Position numbers and translations under genes: made by a program. From Roseiarcus sp963737365 (GTDB lineage: Bacteria > Pseudomonadota > Alphaproteobacteria > Rhizobiales > Beijerinckiaceae), in the NCBI GenBank assembly GCA_963737365.1, contig CAVTSD010000001.1, positions 62,001 through 126,000 of the forward strand: 64,000 nt of DNA, read 5' to 3'. Positions 34,175 to 43,619 of the stretch are shown here, piece by piece; position 1 is the first letter of the stretch, and every line of letters begins with the position of its first letter. The notes beneath the pieces are model-generated. The model had not been told where the DNA came from, ran no database searches, and saw nothing but the letters and a program-made list of their open reading frames with translations.

Positions 34175-34650
34175 TGCACCACCAATGTTTTGATAACCAA
34201 AGCTCGCACCTTGCCGCCGCTACGGGTCGCCGCGCGCTCGTTGAGATCCTGGCGGATGTTTTCGAGGCCAATCGGCCCCTCGAGCTGATGCAATGTGACG
34301 GTTCGGAGATAAGCGAGGGCGTCGTCACCGATCTGGCCAGCTACGGCTTCGGGGTGCGGCAAAGCCCTCGGGTCAAAGATGATCGACGCCTCAAGCCGAA
34401 CCCAGGTGTCTTGCGGCGCGCCAAGGTTGGTGACGATCGGCGGCAAATCGACGATCGTGGAACGTTCGGCGGCAATCACGCTAGCCGATGATTCCTGCGT
34501 CGACTTGTCCGCTGCCGGCGGGGCGGCGGGACGCAACATTTCGAAAGCGGCGCCTCCGCAGGCGGCGAGAGCGATCACGATCGCAACTTCGATCATCGAT
34601 CCTCGCCGTGAAAACTCCTTAACGACCTGCGGCGACGCGGACTCGGACAT
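34171..34650 (-). CDS. fliL: Flagellar basal-body-associated protein FliL
   Basis: 159 residues: one membrane helix (MIEVAIVIALAACGGAAFEML) and a periplasmic stator-associated domain ending IRQDLNERAATRSGGKVRALVIKTLVVQ. Supports torque or stator function next to MotB. Overlaps fliP and follows flgH by 11 bases. Confidence 0.9.
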   Translation of the reverse strand: MSESASPQVVKEFSRRGSMIEVAIVIALAACGGAAFEMLRPAAPPAADKSTQESSASVIAAERSTIVDLPPIVTNLGAPQDTWVRLEASIIFDPRALPHPEAVAGQIGDDALAYLRTVTLHQLEGPIGLENIRQDLNERAATRSGGKVRALVIKTLVVQ

Positions 34651-34661
34651 CGGCGCTCCCG

Positions 34662-35375
34662 CTAGAATGGCCTGACGGCGTCGTAAACTTGTTGTCCCCA
34701 GGCCGGCTGCTGAAAGTCGCTCTGGCGTCCACGACCGCCATAGGAGATGCGAGCTTCGGCAATCCGGTCATAAGCAACCGTGTTGTTCAGCGAGATGTCG
34801 AGCGGGTTGACGATCCCCGCGACGGTCAGCTGACGCATCTCGTAATTGACACGCACTTCCTGCGATCCCGAGATGACGAGATTGCCGTTAGGAAGGACAC
34901 GGGTGACGACCGCCGCCACCGACACTTGAATCTGCTCGGACCGGTCAATGTTGCCCGTTCCCTGAGTCGAGGCCGAGGACGTGAGGTCGCCTTGAACTTT
35001 GGCGGGCTGGCTAGACGAGCCCGATGACGAGCCACTGTTATAGCCAAAGTCGATCACGCCGCTGTCGGTCGTTGTTTGCGACCGACCCGATGCGTTGCCA
35101 AGGGTCGCCTTGTCGTTCATCGAAATCAACACGCGCACGATGTCGCCGACATTGGCGATGCGTGGCTGGCTATAAAGAGACGGCGGCGTCACATTTCCGG
35201 AAGGCGGAGAAGGGGGGAGCACTTTCGCGGTCTGAATGCTCGCGGTTTCATCTGTGACAAGTCCCGCGCCAACCGGCGAGAAGAAAGGTTCGCGCATGAA
35301 TTCGTTGGCGCTCGTCCAGCAACCGGTCATCGACATTGCGATCGCCAGCAACAGCAGCGGGAGGACGAGCCGCAT
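34662..35375 (-). CDS. flgH: Flagellar L-ring lipoprotein FlgH
   Basis: 237 residues with a lipoprotein signal (LLLAIAMSMTGCW; Cys near residue 19). Conserved VGDIVRVLISMNDKATLGN and the closing GGRGRQSDFQQPAWGQQVYDAVRPF mark it as FlgH, the outer-membrane bushing. Shares a TGATG overlap with the preceding motE-like gene. Confidence 0.94.
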   Translation of the reverse strand: MRLVLPLLLLAIAMSMTGCWTSANEFMREPFFSPVGAGLVTDETASIQTAKVLPPSPPSGNVTPPSLYSQPRIANVGDIVRVLISMNDKATLGNASGRSQTTTDSGVIDFGYNSGSSSGSSSQPAKVQGDLTSSASTQGTGNIDRSEQIQVSVAAVVTRVLPNGNLVISGSQEVRVNYEMRQLTVAGIVNPLDISLNNTVAYDRIAEARISYGGRGRQSDFQQPAWGQQVYDAVRPF

Positions 35376-35956
35376 CAGGATTTTTTACCCGCGCTGCTTG
35401 CGCCCGAGAGAACGATCGCAAGTTTGCTCGCCCTGTCCGCCTCCATCTCGTTGAGGATCGCGCTTGCCGCGCCTGCCTTGAGTTTCTCAAGGATCGCGGC
35501 GGCCATCTGATCATCCATTCCGGCGATCTGAGTGGCGGCGGCCTGCGGGTCCATTTTGGCGTAAATGGCCACAAGGTCGTCGCTCGCCGACTTGAGCATC
35601 GCGTCCCGCTTCGTCACCCAATCTTGTATCGAAGCTTCCGCTTTTTCGAGATCGGCTAGTCGCTGTTTGACCTGGGCGTCGAGGTCACTGAGTTGCTTCG
35701 TCTCCCAGGCGACGCGCGCCTCGGCTATCGACGGGGCGGCGTTGGCGCAGAAGCGGCTGACTTCGGCATCCCCCGGTTTGTCGATAGTGGCTTTATCGGG
35801 CGCTTTGTTCGCAGCTGCTTTTGGCTTTTCCTTCTCCGGTGCTCGCCCGTCCTGGGCGAACGCCGTGCCGGCCAGGAGAATGGCCGCCAGGCTCATGGCC
35901 AAGCGCGCGCTAAGCAATCGGATCCTCAAACGGTGTGATAGGGAAAGACAGGGCAT
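35375..35956 (-). CDS. motE: MotE-type periplasmic chaperone
   Basis: 193 residues with a signal peptide (SLAAILLAGTAFAQ). A charged coiled-coil middle is followed by the MotE/MgtE-N-like end: LVAIYAKMDPQAAATQIAGMDDQMAAAILEKL. In rhizobia MotE is a dedicated folding factor for the stator-associated MotC. motC is not in the window. Placed between flgI and flgH as in Sinorhizobium. GAGG precedes the chosen ATG by about seven bases; a later in-frame Met (35896) is possible. Confidence 0.83.
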   Translation of the reverse strand: MPCLSLSHRLRIRLLSARLAMSLAAILLAGTAFAQDGRAPEKEKPKAAANKAPDKATIDKPGDAEVSRFCANAAPSIAEARVAWETKQLSDLDAQVKQRLADLEKAEASIQDWVTKRDAMLKSASDDLVAIYAKMDPQAAATQIAGMDDQMAAAILEKLKAGAASAILNEMEADRASKLAIVLSGASSAGKKS

Positions 35957-36052
35957 TTGTCGGCCTCGAGGACGGCGCCATCCTCGATCGCGCGACTTGC
36001 GCTAGGCTGACTTGAGTTAACGGTAGGACCGCAATGGGACCCGCATGCCCGG

Positions 36053-37144
36053 TCACTGAATAACGAGATCGGCTTGCAGGGCTCCAGCGGTTTTAATCGC
36101 CTGAAGGATCGCGATGATTCCCGGCGGCTTGACGCCGATGCGATTGAGACCGGCGACCAGCGCTCGGAGACTTGATCCGCCGAAGATGGCGACGGGCCCA
36201 CCGCCCTGCTCGACGTCAATTCGCGTGTCGGGCGTAACCACCGTTCGGCCGTTCGAGAACGGGGCGGGTTGCGACACCCGCGGCCGCTCGGCGACCCGAA
36301 CCGTCAGCGTTCCGTAAGTCACCGCGACGGTCGAAATCTGGACGTCCTGGCCGACCACCACCGTGCCGGTTCGCGCGTCGAGAACAACGCGCGCCGCCAT
36401 ATCCGGGTCGACTTGGAGCTCGCCGATTTCGGCCATGAATCGAGGGAACGAGATCCTGCGGGGGCGAAACAATTCGACTCTGCGGCTGTCGACCTCGTAG
36501 GCGGCGCTCGCCCGGAATCGCTCGCGGGAGTAGGCGTTGATCGCGTCGACAATCCTGACAGCCGTCGCGTAGTCCGGGTTCTTCAATTCGAGCATCGAGC
36601 GCAATTCATCACCGAAGCCCGGGACCTGGTGCTCGACAATGGCGCCATTCGGGATGCGGCCCGCGGTCGGCACGCCCTGGGACAACGTCTCGCCCTGGCC
36701 GACGGCGTCGAATCCGGTCACCGAGACCGCGCCCTGGGCGCTCGCGTAGACCGTTCCATCCGCCGCCTGAAGCTGGGTAAGCAGCAGCGTTCCTCCCATT
36801 AAAGAGGGCGCGTCGCCGAGAGCCGAGACTGTGACGTCGAGCCGGGTGCCGGTCTCGACGCCGGCTGACAGATCCGCTGTGACAATGACGGACGCGACAT
36901 TGCGGTTGCGGAGCGATGCTCCGTGTACGTCAAGACCCAAGTGCGTAAGCATCGCTTGGACGGATTGCTCGGTGAAGGGCGCGTTGCGCAAGGTGTCGCC
37001 CGACCCCTGCAGACCAACGACGAGGCCATAGCCGACGAGCTGACTGTCGCGCGCGGTGCGCAGGACCGAGATATCCTTGATCCGAGCGGCGATCGCGGGC
37101 GCGGCGGCGAGGCACAGCGCGAAAGCCAGAATCAGTCGCCGCAT
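36053..37144 (-). CDS. flgI: Flagellar P-ring protein FlgI
   Basis: 363 residues, signal peptide ending AAPAIAA. Signatures are ARIKDISVLRTARDSQLVGYGLVVGLQGSGD near the N-terminus and RIGVKPPGIIAILQAIKTAGALQADLVIQ at the end. Forms the periplasmic bushing around the rod. Begins in the last base of the flgA stop codon. Confidence 0.95.
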   Translation of the reverse strand: MRRLILAFALCLAAAPAIAARIKDISVLRTARDSQLVGYGLVVGLQGSGDTLRNAPFTEQSVQAMLTHLGLDVHGASLRNRNVASVIVTADLSAGVETGTRLDVTVSALGDAPSLMGGTLLLTQLQAADGTVYASAQGAVSVTGFDAVGQGETLSQGVPTAGRIPNGAIVEHQVPGFGDELRSMLELKNPDYATAVRIVDAINAYSRERFRASAAYEVDSRRVELFRPRRISFPRFMAEIGELQVDPDMAARVVLDARTGTVVVGQDVQISTVAVTYGTLTVRVAERPRVSQPAPFSNGRTVVTPDTRIDVEQGGGPVAIFGGSSLRALVAGLNRIGVKPPGIIAILQAIKTAGALQADLVIQ

Positions 37145-37614
37145 TATCCCCCGCTCACTTGGACCGAGCCGTCCGGCTGGACGGCCCCGGACACAGTGAC
37201 GCCGCTGTCGTCGTTGCGAACCCTGACGATATCCCCGATCGAACCGTCTTGCAGCGCCGAGCCGGTGGTCATGATGACGAGATCGCCCTCGGAAAAGACG
37301 AGCTTGACCTCGGCGCCGTTGGAAACGAGTTTGCGATTGGAGATGCCTGAAAATGGAATCGCGTGCCCCGGAAGCAGGGTGAGCCGCGCAGCCTTGCCGA
37401 CGATGAGCGAGCGCGAATTGACGAATGGGCCTGATCCGTCCCGCGCGACATTAGAAGCGTCCACGAGCATCGCGTCGAGAATGATGTCGCCCGGGTAAAT
37501 GACCGACTTCGGAGTCGGCACGAGGGCGTCCTGCGCCGACGAAGGGACAGCGCAAACAGCGGCGAACAAGACGATCGCGACTTTGAGAAGCAAGCGAACT
37601 TGAGTGAGGCGCAT
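37144..37614 (-). CDS. flgA: P-ring assembly chaperone FlgA
   Basis: 156 residues, the short rhizobial form. Signal peptide near residues 5-27, then one SAF-type domain: YPGDIILDAMLVD, KAARLTLLPGHAIPFSGISN and VIMTTGSALQDGSIGDIVRVRN. Periplasmic; assists FlgI polymerisation. Encoded directly before flgI, as expected. Confidence 0.92.
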   Translation of the reverse strand: MRLTQVRLLLKVAIVLFAAVCAVPSSAQDALVPTPKSVIYPGDIILDAMLVDASNVARDGSGPFVNSRSLIVGKAARLTLLPGHAIPFSGISNRKLVSNGAEVKLVFSEGDLVIMTTGSALQDGSIGDIVRVRNDDSGVTVSGAVQPDGSVQVSGG

Positions 37615-37637
37615 TGATCGAGTCTCTCGGATTGAAC

Positions 37638-38426
37638 CTAGCCGCGGAGGTTGGAGATGGTGCCTGACATCTGGTCTGCCGCCTGGATGACCTTGGAGTT
37701 CATTTCATAGGCGCGCTGAGCCGCAATGAGGTTGGTGATCTCGGTGACGGGATCGACGTTGGAGGCCTCGACATAGCCCTGCTGGATGATCCCGAACGAC
37801 GTGTCGCCCGGAACGCCGACAGTCGGCTGGCCAGACGCGGCTGTCTGCTGAAAATAATTGCCGCCGAGCGCCATTAAGCCCGCTTCGTTGACAAAACTCG
37901 CGATCGTCAATTGGCCGAGTTGCTGCGGGGTGGTCTGCCCTGGGACCGTCGCGGTGACGAGCCCGGTCTGGCTGACGGTGACTGCGGTCGCCGTCTGGGG
38001 AACGAGAATCGACGGGCTCACCTGATACCCGTCCATGGTGACAAGCTGGCCGTTCGCGTTGGTGTTGAACGCCCCGTCGCGGGTATAGACGGTGTCGCCA
38101 TTCGGCGTGGTCACCTGGAACCAACCCCGGCCATTGACCGCCAGATCGAGTTGGTTGCCCGTGTTGGTCAGGGCGCCCTGAAGATTAATGCTTCGGATCG
38201 CCGCTGTGCGAACGCCGAGGCCGATCTGAGCGCCTTCGGGAACGGTTGCGTCGCGGCCCCGGTTGGAAACGCCCATCAGGCGTTCGGTCTGATAGATGAG
38301 ATCGGTGAATTCCGCTCGGGAGCGCTTGAAGCCTGTCGTGTTGATGTTGGCGACATTGTTCGCAATCACTTCCAGATTTTGTTCCTGGGCGCTCATGCCC
38401 GTCGCCGCGATCGCCAACGCTCTCAT
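37638..38426 (-). CDS. flgG: Flagellar distal rod protein FlgG
   Basis: 262 residues, the standard length. Starts MRALAIAATGMSAQEQNLEVIANNVANINTTGFKR and ends with the matching helix TNLIAAQRAYEMNSKVIQAADQMSG. Distal rod subunit. Lies between fliE and flgA. Confidence 0.96.
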   Translation of the reverse strand: MRALAIAATGMSAQEQNLEVIANNVANINTTGFKRSRAEFTDLIYQTERLMGVSNRGRDATVPEGAQIGLGVRTAAIRSINLQGALTNTGNQLDLAVNGRGWFQVTTPNGDTVYTRDGAFNTNANGQLVTMDGYQVSPSILVPQTATAVTVSQTGLVTATVPGQTTPQQLGQLTIASFVNEAGLMALGGNYFQQTAASGQPTVGVPGDTSFGIIQQGYVEASNVDPVTEITNLIAAQRAYEMNSKVIQAADQMSGTISNLRG

Positions 38427-38477
38427 CTCAACATCCTTCGTTTCAGCTTAAATGTGCGCACCGAGATCGCAACTCGA

Positions 38478-38780
38478 TCAGATCGCCATGCGAGCGACTT
38501 CTTGATAGGCGGAGACCGCCTTGTCGCGGATCGCAAGAACGGTCTGCAGCGAACGTTGAGCCGCCATCACCCCGTCCACGACTTTCATCGGCGAGACAGC
38601 GCCTTGGACGCCTTGGATGGCCACCGCCTCCCCGGCTTGTAGCGTGTTGACCGCGGAGCCGATCACTTGCGCCAGCGCCTGGTCGAAGCTCGGCGCTTCG
38701 GTCGACGCGGCGGCGACGGCAGGCGAACGGACACCGGCGCTGACACCCGCGGAGCTAACTCCAGCAACACTCTCGATCAT
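38478..38780 (-). CDS. fliE: Hook-basal-body adapter FliE
   Basis: 100 residues, helical. The C-terminal DGVMAAQRSLQTVLAIRDKAVSAYQEVARMAI matches FliE, which links the MS ring to the rod. Preceded by flgC with a 25-base gap. Confidence 0.93.
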   Translation of the reverse strand: MIESVAGVSSAGVSAGVRSPAVAAASTEAPSFDQALAQVIGSAVNTLQAGEAVAIQGVQGAVSPMKVVDGVMAAQRSLQTVLAIRDKAVSAYQEVARMAI

Positions 38781-38805
38781 CGTTTTGTCCCCATGAGGCG
38801 GACGC

Positions 38806-39225
38806 TCACGCGTCTTTCATCAAACTGATTGTGGTGTTCAGCATATCCGCCGATTGTTTCGCGACTTGGAGATTGGCCTCGTAGCTGCGATTGGCTTCCC
38901 GCATATCGGCGAGCTCCGTCAACACGTCGACGTTTGGCATCTTCACCATGCCGCCTTCGTCCGCAGCCGGATTGCCGGGGTCGCGCTCGAGCTTGAAAGG
39001 CGACGGGTCGACGCCGATCGATTTGACTCCGACCACATTGGCGCCGAGCGTCCTGTCCATCTCACTCTCGAACGAGACGGTCTGGCGCGCATAGGGATCG
39101 GAACCGGGCGTCGAACCGGTCGATTGGGCGTTTGCGATATTCTGCGAGACGATGCGGAGCCTCGCAGATTGGGCCTGAAGCCCGGATGCGGCGATGCGGA
39201 GCGCAGTCTGTAGAGAGTCCTGCAT
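38806..39225 (-). CDS. flgC: Proximal rod protein FlgC
   Basis: 139 residues. Starts MQDSLQTALRIAASGLQAQSARLRIVSQNIANAQSTGS and ends VDVLTELADMREANRSYEANLQVAKQSADMLNTTISL. Proximal rod subunit, next to flgB as usual. Confidence 0.95.
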   Translation of the reverse strand: MQDSLQTALRIAASGLQAQSARLRIVSQNIANAQSTGSTPGSDPYARQTVSFESEMDRTLGANVVGVKSIGVDPSPFKLERDPGNPAADEGGMVKMPNVDVLTELADMREANRSYEANLQVAKQSADMLNTTISLMKDA

Positions 39226-39231
39226 GATCGT

Positions 39232-39609
39232 TCACTTGAGCGCGGCGAGGAGGAGCTGATGAAAAACTCGGCGGATGTCGGAATTCATCGTGTAGTCCCG
39301 ATTGACGTCGCCGAGATTGATCATCTGCTGTTCGATATTGACCGTGTTGCCGGACAAAGTCTGTTCCGTGGGATCGACTTCGACCTCGCGCAACGCGCCT
39401 GCTTCCGATTGAGGCAGCGATAGGTGAGTGGGATCGGTGGTCGCCAATTCTATGGGCGAGGAGTCGAGGACGGCGGAAAAGGGCTGGATGTCGACCGCGC
39501 GATAGCTTGGCGTATTCGCGTTCGCGACATTCGAGGCAATCGCTGTCTGACGCGCAGACAACCATTGCGCCTTCTGGGAGCCGAGTTCGAAGAGATAGAT
39601 CGATGACAA
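39232..39609 (-). CDS. flgB: Proximal rod protein FlgB
   Basis: 125 residues from a TTG that gives MSSIYLFELGSQKAQWLSARQTAIASNVANANTPSYR, the family N-terminus. The C-terminus has NIEQQMINLGDVNRDYTMNSDIRRVFHQLLLAALK. An ATG at 39663 would add 18 residues (MQAPTRKVHP), and the frame goes further; neither start has a strong ribosome site, so the 5' end is uncertain while the gene itself is clear. Confidence 0.9.
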   Translation of the reverse strand: MSSIYLFELGSQKAQWLSARQTAIASNVANANTPSYRAVDIQPFSAVLDSSPIELATTDPTHLSLPQSEAGALREVEVDPTEQTLSGNTVNIEQQMINLGDVNRDYTMNSDIRRVFHQLLLAALK

Positions 39610-39694
39610 TGGCGCGCCAGTTCTGGGTGGGATTGGATGAACCTTGCGCGTCGGGGCTTGCATGAGGCTTAAGGCCCGACCCGACATCTGACGC

Positions 39695-40123
39695 CTAGAT
39701 CCGAGCGGTCTCGAGGGCATCGGTGAGCCGCTTCGCCTTGGCGATGTCGTCCAACCCTTGCTCCTCGAAAAGAATGTCCTGAATCTCGACCCCCGCGCGA
39801 CGCTGGCCAATCGTGAGCCGGAAGAAGGCGCAGACCGCGGCGTATCGAAACTCCATGTCGATCTCGACAGTCGGTGTCGCGTCCCAAGGCGCCTTGAAGC
39901 TGGCTGACAGAGCGTAGCGCAGCGTCCCGCTCTTGAAGAAAAGCTCGGTTGACGAATTGACAAGGTCGGCGAGATTCGCCGCATGATCGTTCTGGATCAT
40001 CGACATGAGTTCGGTCGCGTCGGTGAGCCTAAGCTCGCTCGCGAAACCCACCAAAGCATCCGCAATGATTTGCTCACGCTCGAGCAGGCGTTGTGGTCGC
40101 GAGCTGCGTCCAGGCGCGATCAT
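39695..40123 (-). CDS. Hypothetical protein between flhB and flgB
   Basis: 142 residues from an ATG that overlaps the flhB stop by four bases (ATGA). No signal peptide or membrane segment. Features: LLEREQIIADALVGFASELRL, FRYAAVCAFFRLTIGQRRAGVEIQDILFEEQGLDDI. I do not recognise the family. Coupling to flhB and a fixed place in the cluster suggest a flagellar role. Confidence 0.75.
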   Translation of the reverse strand: MIAPGRSSRPQRLLEREQIIADALVGFASELRLTDATELMSMIQNDHAANLADLVNSSTELFFKSGTLRYALSASFKAPWDATPTVEIDMEFRYAAVCAFFRLTIGQRRAGVEIQDILFEEQGLDDIAKAKRLTDALETARI

Positions 40124-41205
40124 TGCCTTCGTTGGGCCCATTGACCCTTCCTTTGCTGGATCACGTGCACGATCTCGGCGACGGCCCGATAGAATTCAGC
40201 CGGAATTGGACGATCGACGTCGACCGCGGCATAGAGCGAGCGCGCGAGCGGCTTGTCCTCGACCACTGCAATGCCATTCTCTTCGGCGATCGAACGAATC
40301 TTCAGCGCGATGAAATCAGCGCCTTTGGCGATGACCATTGGCGCGCCGCCCTCGGCGCGAACGTATCGCATGGCGACCGCATAGTGGGTCGGATTGACCA
40401 CCACCATCGTCGCGCGCGGCACGGCGGACAGCATCCGTTTGCGCGAGCGATCGAGACGAAGCGAACGCAATCGCGCTTTGATCATCCGGTCGCCCTCCGC
40501 TTGGCGAAGCTCTTCCTTGACTTCCTGCTTGCTCATCCGGTGGTCGCGCCGCCATAAGATCCGTGACCACCCAAGGTCCGCCGCCGCGACAGCGACAGTT
40601 GCGACAAGCACAGCGGCAATCGTTTTGACGGATAAGTCGAGCACGTGCTGCGGCAGCAGACCCGGGTCAATATCCATCGCCGTGAGCAGGACAACCTTCT
40701 GGCCAATCAACATCATCATCGCCACCCCGATTACCGCGGCGAGCTTGATGAGGCTCTTCAGAAACTCGGTCCAACCGCGAGCCCCAAACACGCGGCTCAA
40801 GCCTTTGCGCAACGAGATGCGCGAGGCGTCGGGCAATATCCTGTCGGGCACGATGCGCGGTGGACTCTGGGCGACGGAAGCGAGAAGGCCTGCGAGGGTG
40901 AGAAGAATCACGGTCGGCATCAGGAAACGCATGCCGGCGTCGACCAGGGGGCCGGCGAGAGCAAGGACGTCTTCGCCGCGCTCGATGCGCCAACCGGCGG
41001 GATCGTCGATGAGGCCGACTAGCGCGGTCAGGAGAGCTCCGGCGTGAGTCGGAATGACGAAGATGAGCACGAGGAGGGTCGCGGTCAGCGAGGCGAACAG
41101 CGGCGCTTCCCGCGAAAACGCGACTTCGCCGCGCTCGACGGCGTCATGGAGCCGCTTCTCTGTCGGCTCCTCGGTTTTGTCTTCGGGATCGACGTCGCCG
41201 CTCAT
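40120..41205 (-). CDS. flhB: Flagellar export switch protein FlhB
   Basis: 361 residues. N-terminal EDKTEEPTEKRLHDAVERGEVAFSRE, four membrane helices, then the cytoplasmic domain with the autocleavage motif NPTH in VVVNPTHYAVAMRYVR near residue 272. Cleavage there switches export from hook to filament substrates. Starts 38 bases after the fliG stop. Confidence 0.95.
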   Translation of the reverse strand: MSGDVDPEDKTEEPTEKRLHDAVERGEVAFSREAPLFASLTATLLVLIFVIPTHAGALLTALVGLIDDPAGWRIERGEDVLALAGPLVDAGMRFLMPTVILLTLAGLLASVAQSPPRIVPDRILPDASRISLRKGLSRVFGARGWTEFLKSLIKLAAVIGVAMMMLIGQKVVLLTAMDIDPGLLPQHVLDLSVKTIAAVLVATVAVAAADLGWSRILWRRDHRMSKQEVKEELRQAEGDRMIKARLRSLRLDRSRKRMLSAVPRATMVVVNPTHYAVAMRYVRAEGGAPMVIAKGADFIALKIRSIAEENGIAVVEDKPLARSLYAAVDVDRPIPAEFYRAVAEIVHVIQQRKGQWAQRRQ

Positions 41206-41243
41206 CGCTCACCCGTCGGCGCTTTCCGCCGCCGCCTCCAACT

Positions 41244-42260
41244 CTAAGCGGCTTCAGCCGGCGGGCCGCCAAGCTCGATCTCATTGCGGCTCGCCATGCC
41301 GAGCACGATGTCGGCGATGGCCTTGCGCGCCTTGGCGACGTCCCGAGGCGGCGCATCCGCGCCTGAGCTGAGCTCACCTTCGACAAGACGACGTCCGCGC
41401 GAGGGCATGGACGAAAGGATCGTGTTGCGGAAGTCCGTGTCGGTCCCCCTCAGCGCCATCACGACAATGTCGATCGAGGCGCGGTCGAATAGGAGCGCCC
41501 GAGCCCGTTCGGACAGCCGCGGCAGATCATTGAAGGAGAACAGCATCGTCTTCACAATGGCGGCGTCTTTCGGGCTCGCCTGTTCGAGAGCCCGCATGGC
41601 GTCCTCCGCCTCCGGCGTGTCCAGGCCGTTGATGATCCCAGCGAGACGCGACCGTCCATTCCCGCCAGCGGCCGCCTTGGGCGCCTGCTTCAGCGCGCGG
41701 CCCACCGCCTCCTCGATAAGTTGGGCGGCGAGCGGCGTAACATCGAGCGGCGCGACCAAACCGCACAGAGCCGCATTGCGCCGGTCCCGCGGCAGCGCGG
41801 CGATAATCTTCGTCGCGACGGCAAATTCGAGCTTCGAGAGGATATAGGTCGCCGTTGTCGGCCGCTCAGCCACGAGAAGTGCAATGACCGCGCTCTCCGG
41901 CGCTTGCGCCAGCGCTCGCCAGACATCGCCGTCCTCGCGCGCGCTGGCCTCCACGCCCAGAATGTCGGCGATTTGTTCAGGCGGCAAGGCGTCGCCGAGC
42001 AGGCTCTTAATTTGGCCCACGCCGCCGAAGAGATCGGCGCCAGCAGAGAAGTCGGCCGCAAATTCGTCGACCAGTCGATCCAGAGTCGTGGCCGAGATGG
42101 CGCCGAGGCCGGCAGCGGCCCGAGCTACCGCCTGCAAGTCCGGTTGATCGAATTGCTTGAGCAGCCGAGCAGCGGGCGGCCTGTCCATAATCAAGAGCAA
42201 AGCCGCGGCTTTCTCGGGGCCGGTAAGCATCCTCTCGCCACTGATCGCCGCCTCAAGCAT
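41244..42260 (-). CDS. fliG: Flagellar motor switch protein FliG
   Basis: 338 residues from MLEAAISGERMLTGPEKAAALLLIMD. The C-terminal torque domain includes FSFNDLPRLSERARALLFDRASIDIVVMALRGTD and ILSSMPSRGRRLVEGEL. C-ring protein that contacts MotA. The start overlaps fliN by eight bases; the frame extends 39 codons upstream inside fliN but is not expected to be used. Confidence 0.94.
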   Translation of the reverse strand: MLEAAISGERMLTGPEKAAALLLIMDRPPAARLLKQFDQPDLQAVARAAAGLGAISATTLDRLVDEFAADFSAGADLFGGVGQIKSLLGDALPPEQIADILGVEASAREDGDVWRALAQAPESAVIALLVAERPTTATYILSKLEFAVATKIIAALPRDRRNAALCGLVAPLDVTPLAAQLIEEAVGRALKQAPKAAAGGNGRSRLAGIINGLDTPEAEDAMRALEQASPKDAAIVKTMLFSFNDLPRLSERARALLFDRASIDIVVMALRGTDTDFRNTILSSMPSRGRRLVEGELSSGADAPPRDVAKARKAIADIVLGMASRNEIELGGPPAEAA

Positions 42261-42615
42261 GACCGCTCTCCTGCGAGGCCTTCGGTCGTTGCAGCCCGCC
42301 TCCGGCGACGACCTCGAGCAGAGACACGCCGAAGCGCTGGCTGGTCTCGTCGACCACGACAATTTCGCCGCGCGCAATCACGGTGCCGTTCACGACGACG
42401 TCGACGGGATCGCCAACTCGCTGGTCAAGCGAAACGATCGCACCGCGAGCGAGTTTCATGAGCCCAGAGACCGGCAGCGACGTCGACCCGAGCACGACTT
42501 GCACCGTGACCGGGATCGACATGATCGCGCCCAGGTTGGGCGCGGCGGAGATAGGCTCCGACTTGGCCGGGTCGATCGCGCTGGGCGGCTCGGAGTTGGT
42601 GTCGGTTGTGTCCAT
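42253..42615 (-). CDS. fliN: Flagellar motor switch protein FliN
   Basis: 120 residues from MDTTDTNSEPPSAIDPAKSE. One SpoA domain: MSIPVTVQVVLGSTSLPVSGLMKLARGAIVSLDQRVGDPVDVVVNGTVIARGEIVVVDE. C-ring component. The open frame continues 65 codons upstream into fliM, but that part is Arg-rich and non-homologous. Confidence 0.93.
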   Translation of the reverse strand: MDTTDTNSEPPSAIDPAKSEPISAAPNLGAIMSIPVTVQVVLGSTSLPVSGLMKLARGAIVSLDQRVGDPVDVVVNGTVIARGEIVVVDETSQRFGVSLLEVVAGGGLQRPKASQESGHA

Positions 42616-42671
42616 GAAGATCTTGCTCAAAGCTGTCGGACGAAAAGGCGAGATGAGGAGCCGCTGTCTTC

Positions 42672-43619
42672 CTAGGATTTGGCTGCGTCTGTTTCCTGCG
42701 AGATCGGACCACCGACTTCCAGACGGTAGCGGCCGTCGGCTTGGCCGAGCTTGCAAGTGAACATTCCGCGGCCGGAACATTCCAGGCGAATGGCGTTGAA
42801 GTCGCTGCACTGAAGAGGCAACAGGGCGCCAACACGGAAGTCGGCGACGTCGCCGAGACTCATCGGGACCTCCTCGAGGATCGCCGTCACGGGTAGCCGC
42901 GTCTGCTGAACGCCAGCCTCCATCAGCCGCGACCAGCGCCGGTCGGAAGCTGGCGTGTCGGCCTCGGGATCGTTTGCGAGTTCAGCGCGAAACGGCAAAA
43001 GGAACGCTTGCGGCAGCAGGAGAAGGCCCTGGCACGCGCCTCCGGTCATGCCGAGTGTAAAATGCGCCGCCGCCGCTTCGCCATCCCGGCGCCCGAGGAT
43101 GGACTGATCCTTGATGGTCGTCAGCCGCTCGAAGCTAAGAGCTACGCGCGCGACGGAGGCAAAAGCCGCCTCGAGCGCCTCGCCTAGGGTGCGCGCGAAA
43201 GCTTCGAGCAGCGAAAGCTCGATCGCCGTGCGTGGCCTTTGGGCTTCGCTGCCTGGTTTGTTGGAACGATCGACGTCGACAGCTTCGCCGAATATGGAAG
43301 AGACAATCAGGCTGTCGATGCGCTCATCGAGCGCGATCATGAGGTGAGCTTCGGGTTCCGCGCTCGCGTAGATCGCTGCGGTCAGGCCGGAGCATTCGCC
43401 AACCGCTTCAAACAGCGTGGTTGCGCGGATTTCTTCGAGGGCGCCGGAGGGTCGAGCGATGAGCGAGGCAAGTCGCGCCGGCGCCTCCACAACAAAGCGA
43501 TTGAGCGCATATCCGAGCCCAGGCATCCGCTCAATGGCGAAGCTTGGATGCTCAAGCATGGCGCCCTGCAGTTTGCGAGCGCCATGATCAAACTCGCGCG
43601 TCCCCTCTTCCATGGTCAC
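42672..43619 (-). CDS. fliM: Flagellar motor switch protein FliM
   Basis: 315 residues, CheC-like middle plus a C-terminal SpoA domain (VADFRVGALLPLQCSDFNAIRLECSGRGMFTCKLGQADGRYRLEV). Rhizobial FliM proteins are divergent and so is this one. A classical N-terminal CheY-binding motif is not apparent. Start overlaps the motA stop by four bases. Confidence 0.9.
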   Translation of the reverse strand: MTMEEGTREFDHGARKLQGAMLEHPSFAIERMPGLGYALNRFVVEAPARLASLIARPSGALEEIRATTLFEAVGECSGLTAAIYASAEPEAHLMIALDERIDSLIVSSIFGEAVDVDRSNKPGSEAQRPRTAIELSLLEAFARTLGEALEAAFASVARVALSFERLTTIKDQSILGRRDGEAAAAHFTLGMTGGACQGLLLLPQAFLLPFRAELANDPEADTPASDRRWSRLMEAGVQQTRLPVTAILEEVPMSLGDVADFRVGALLPLQCSDFNAIRLECSGRGMFTCKLGQADGRYRLEVGGPISQETDAAKS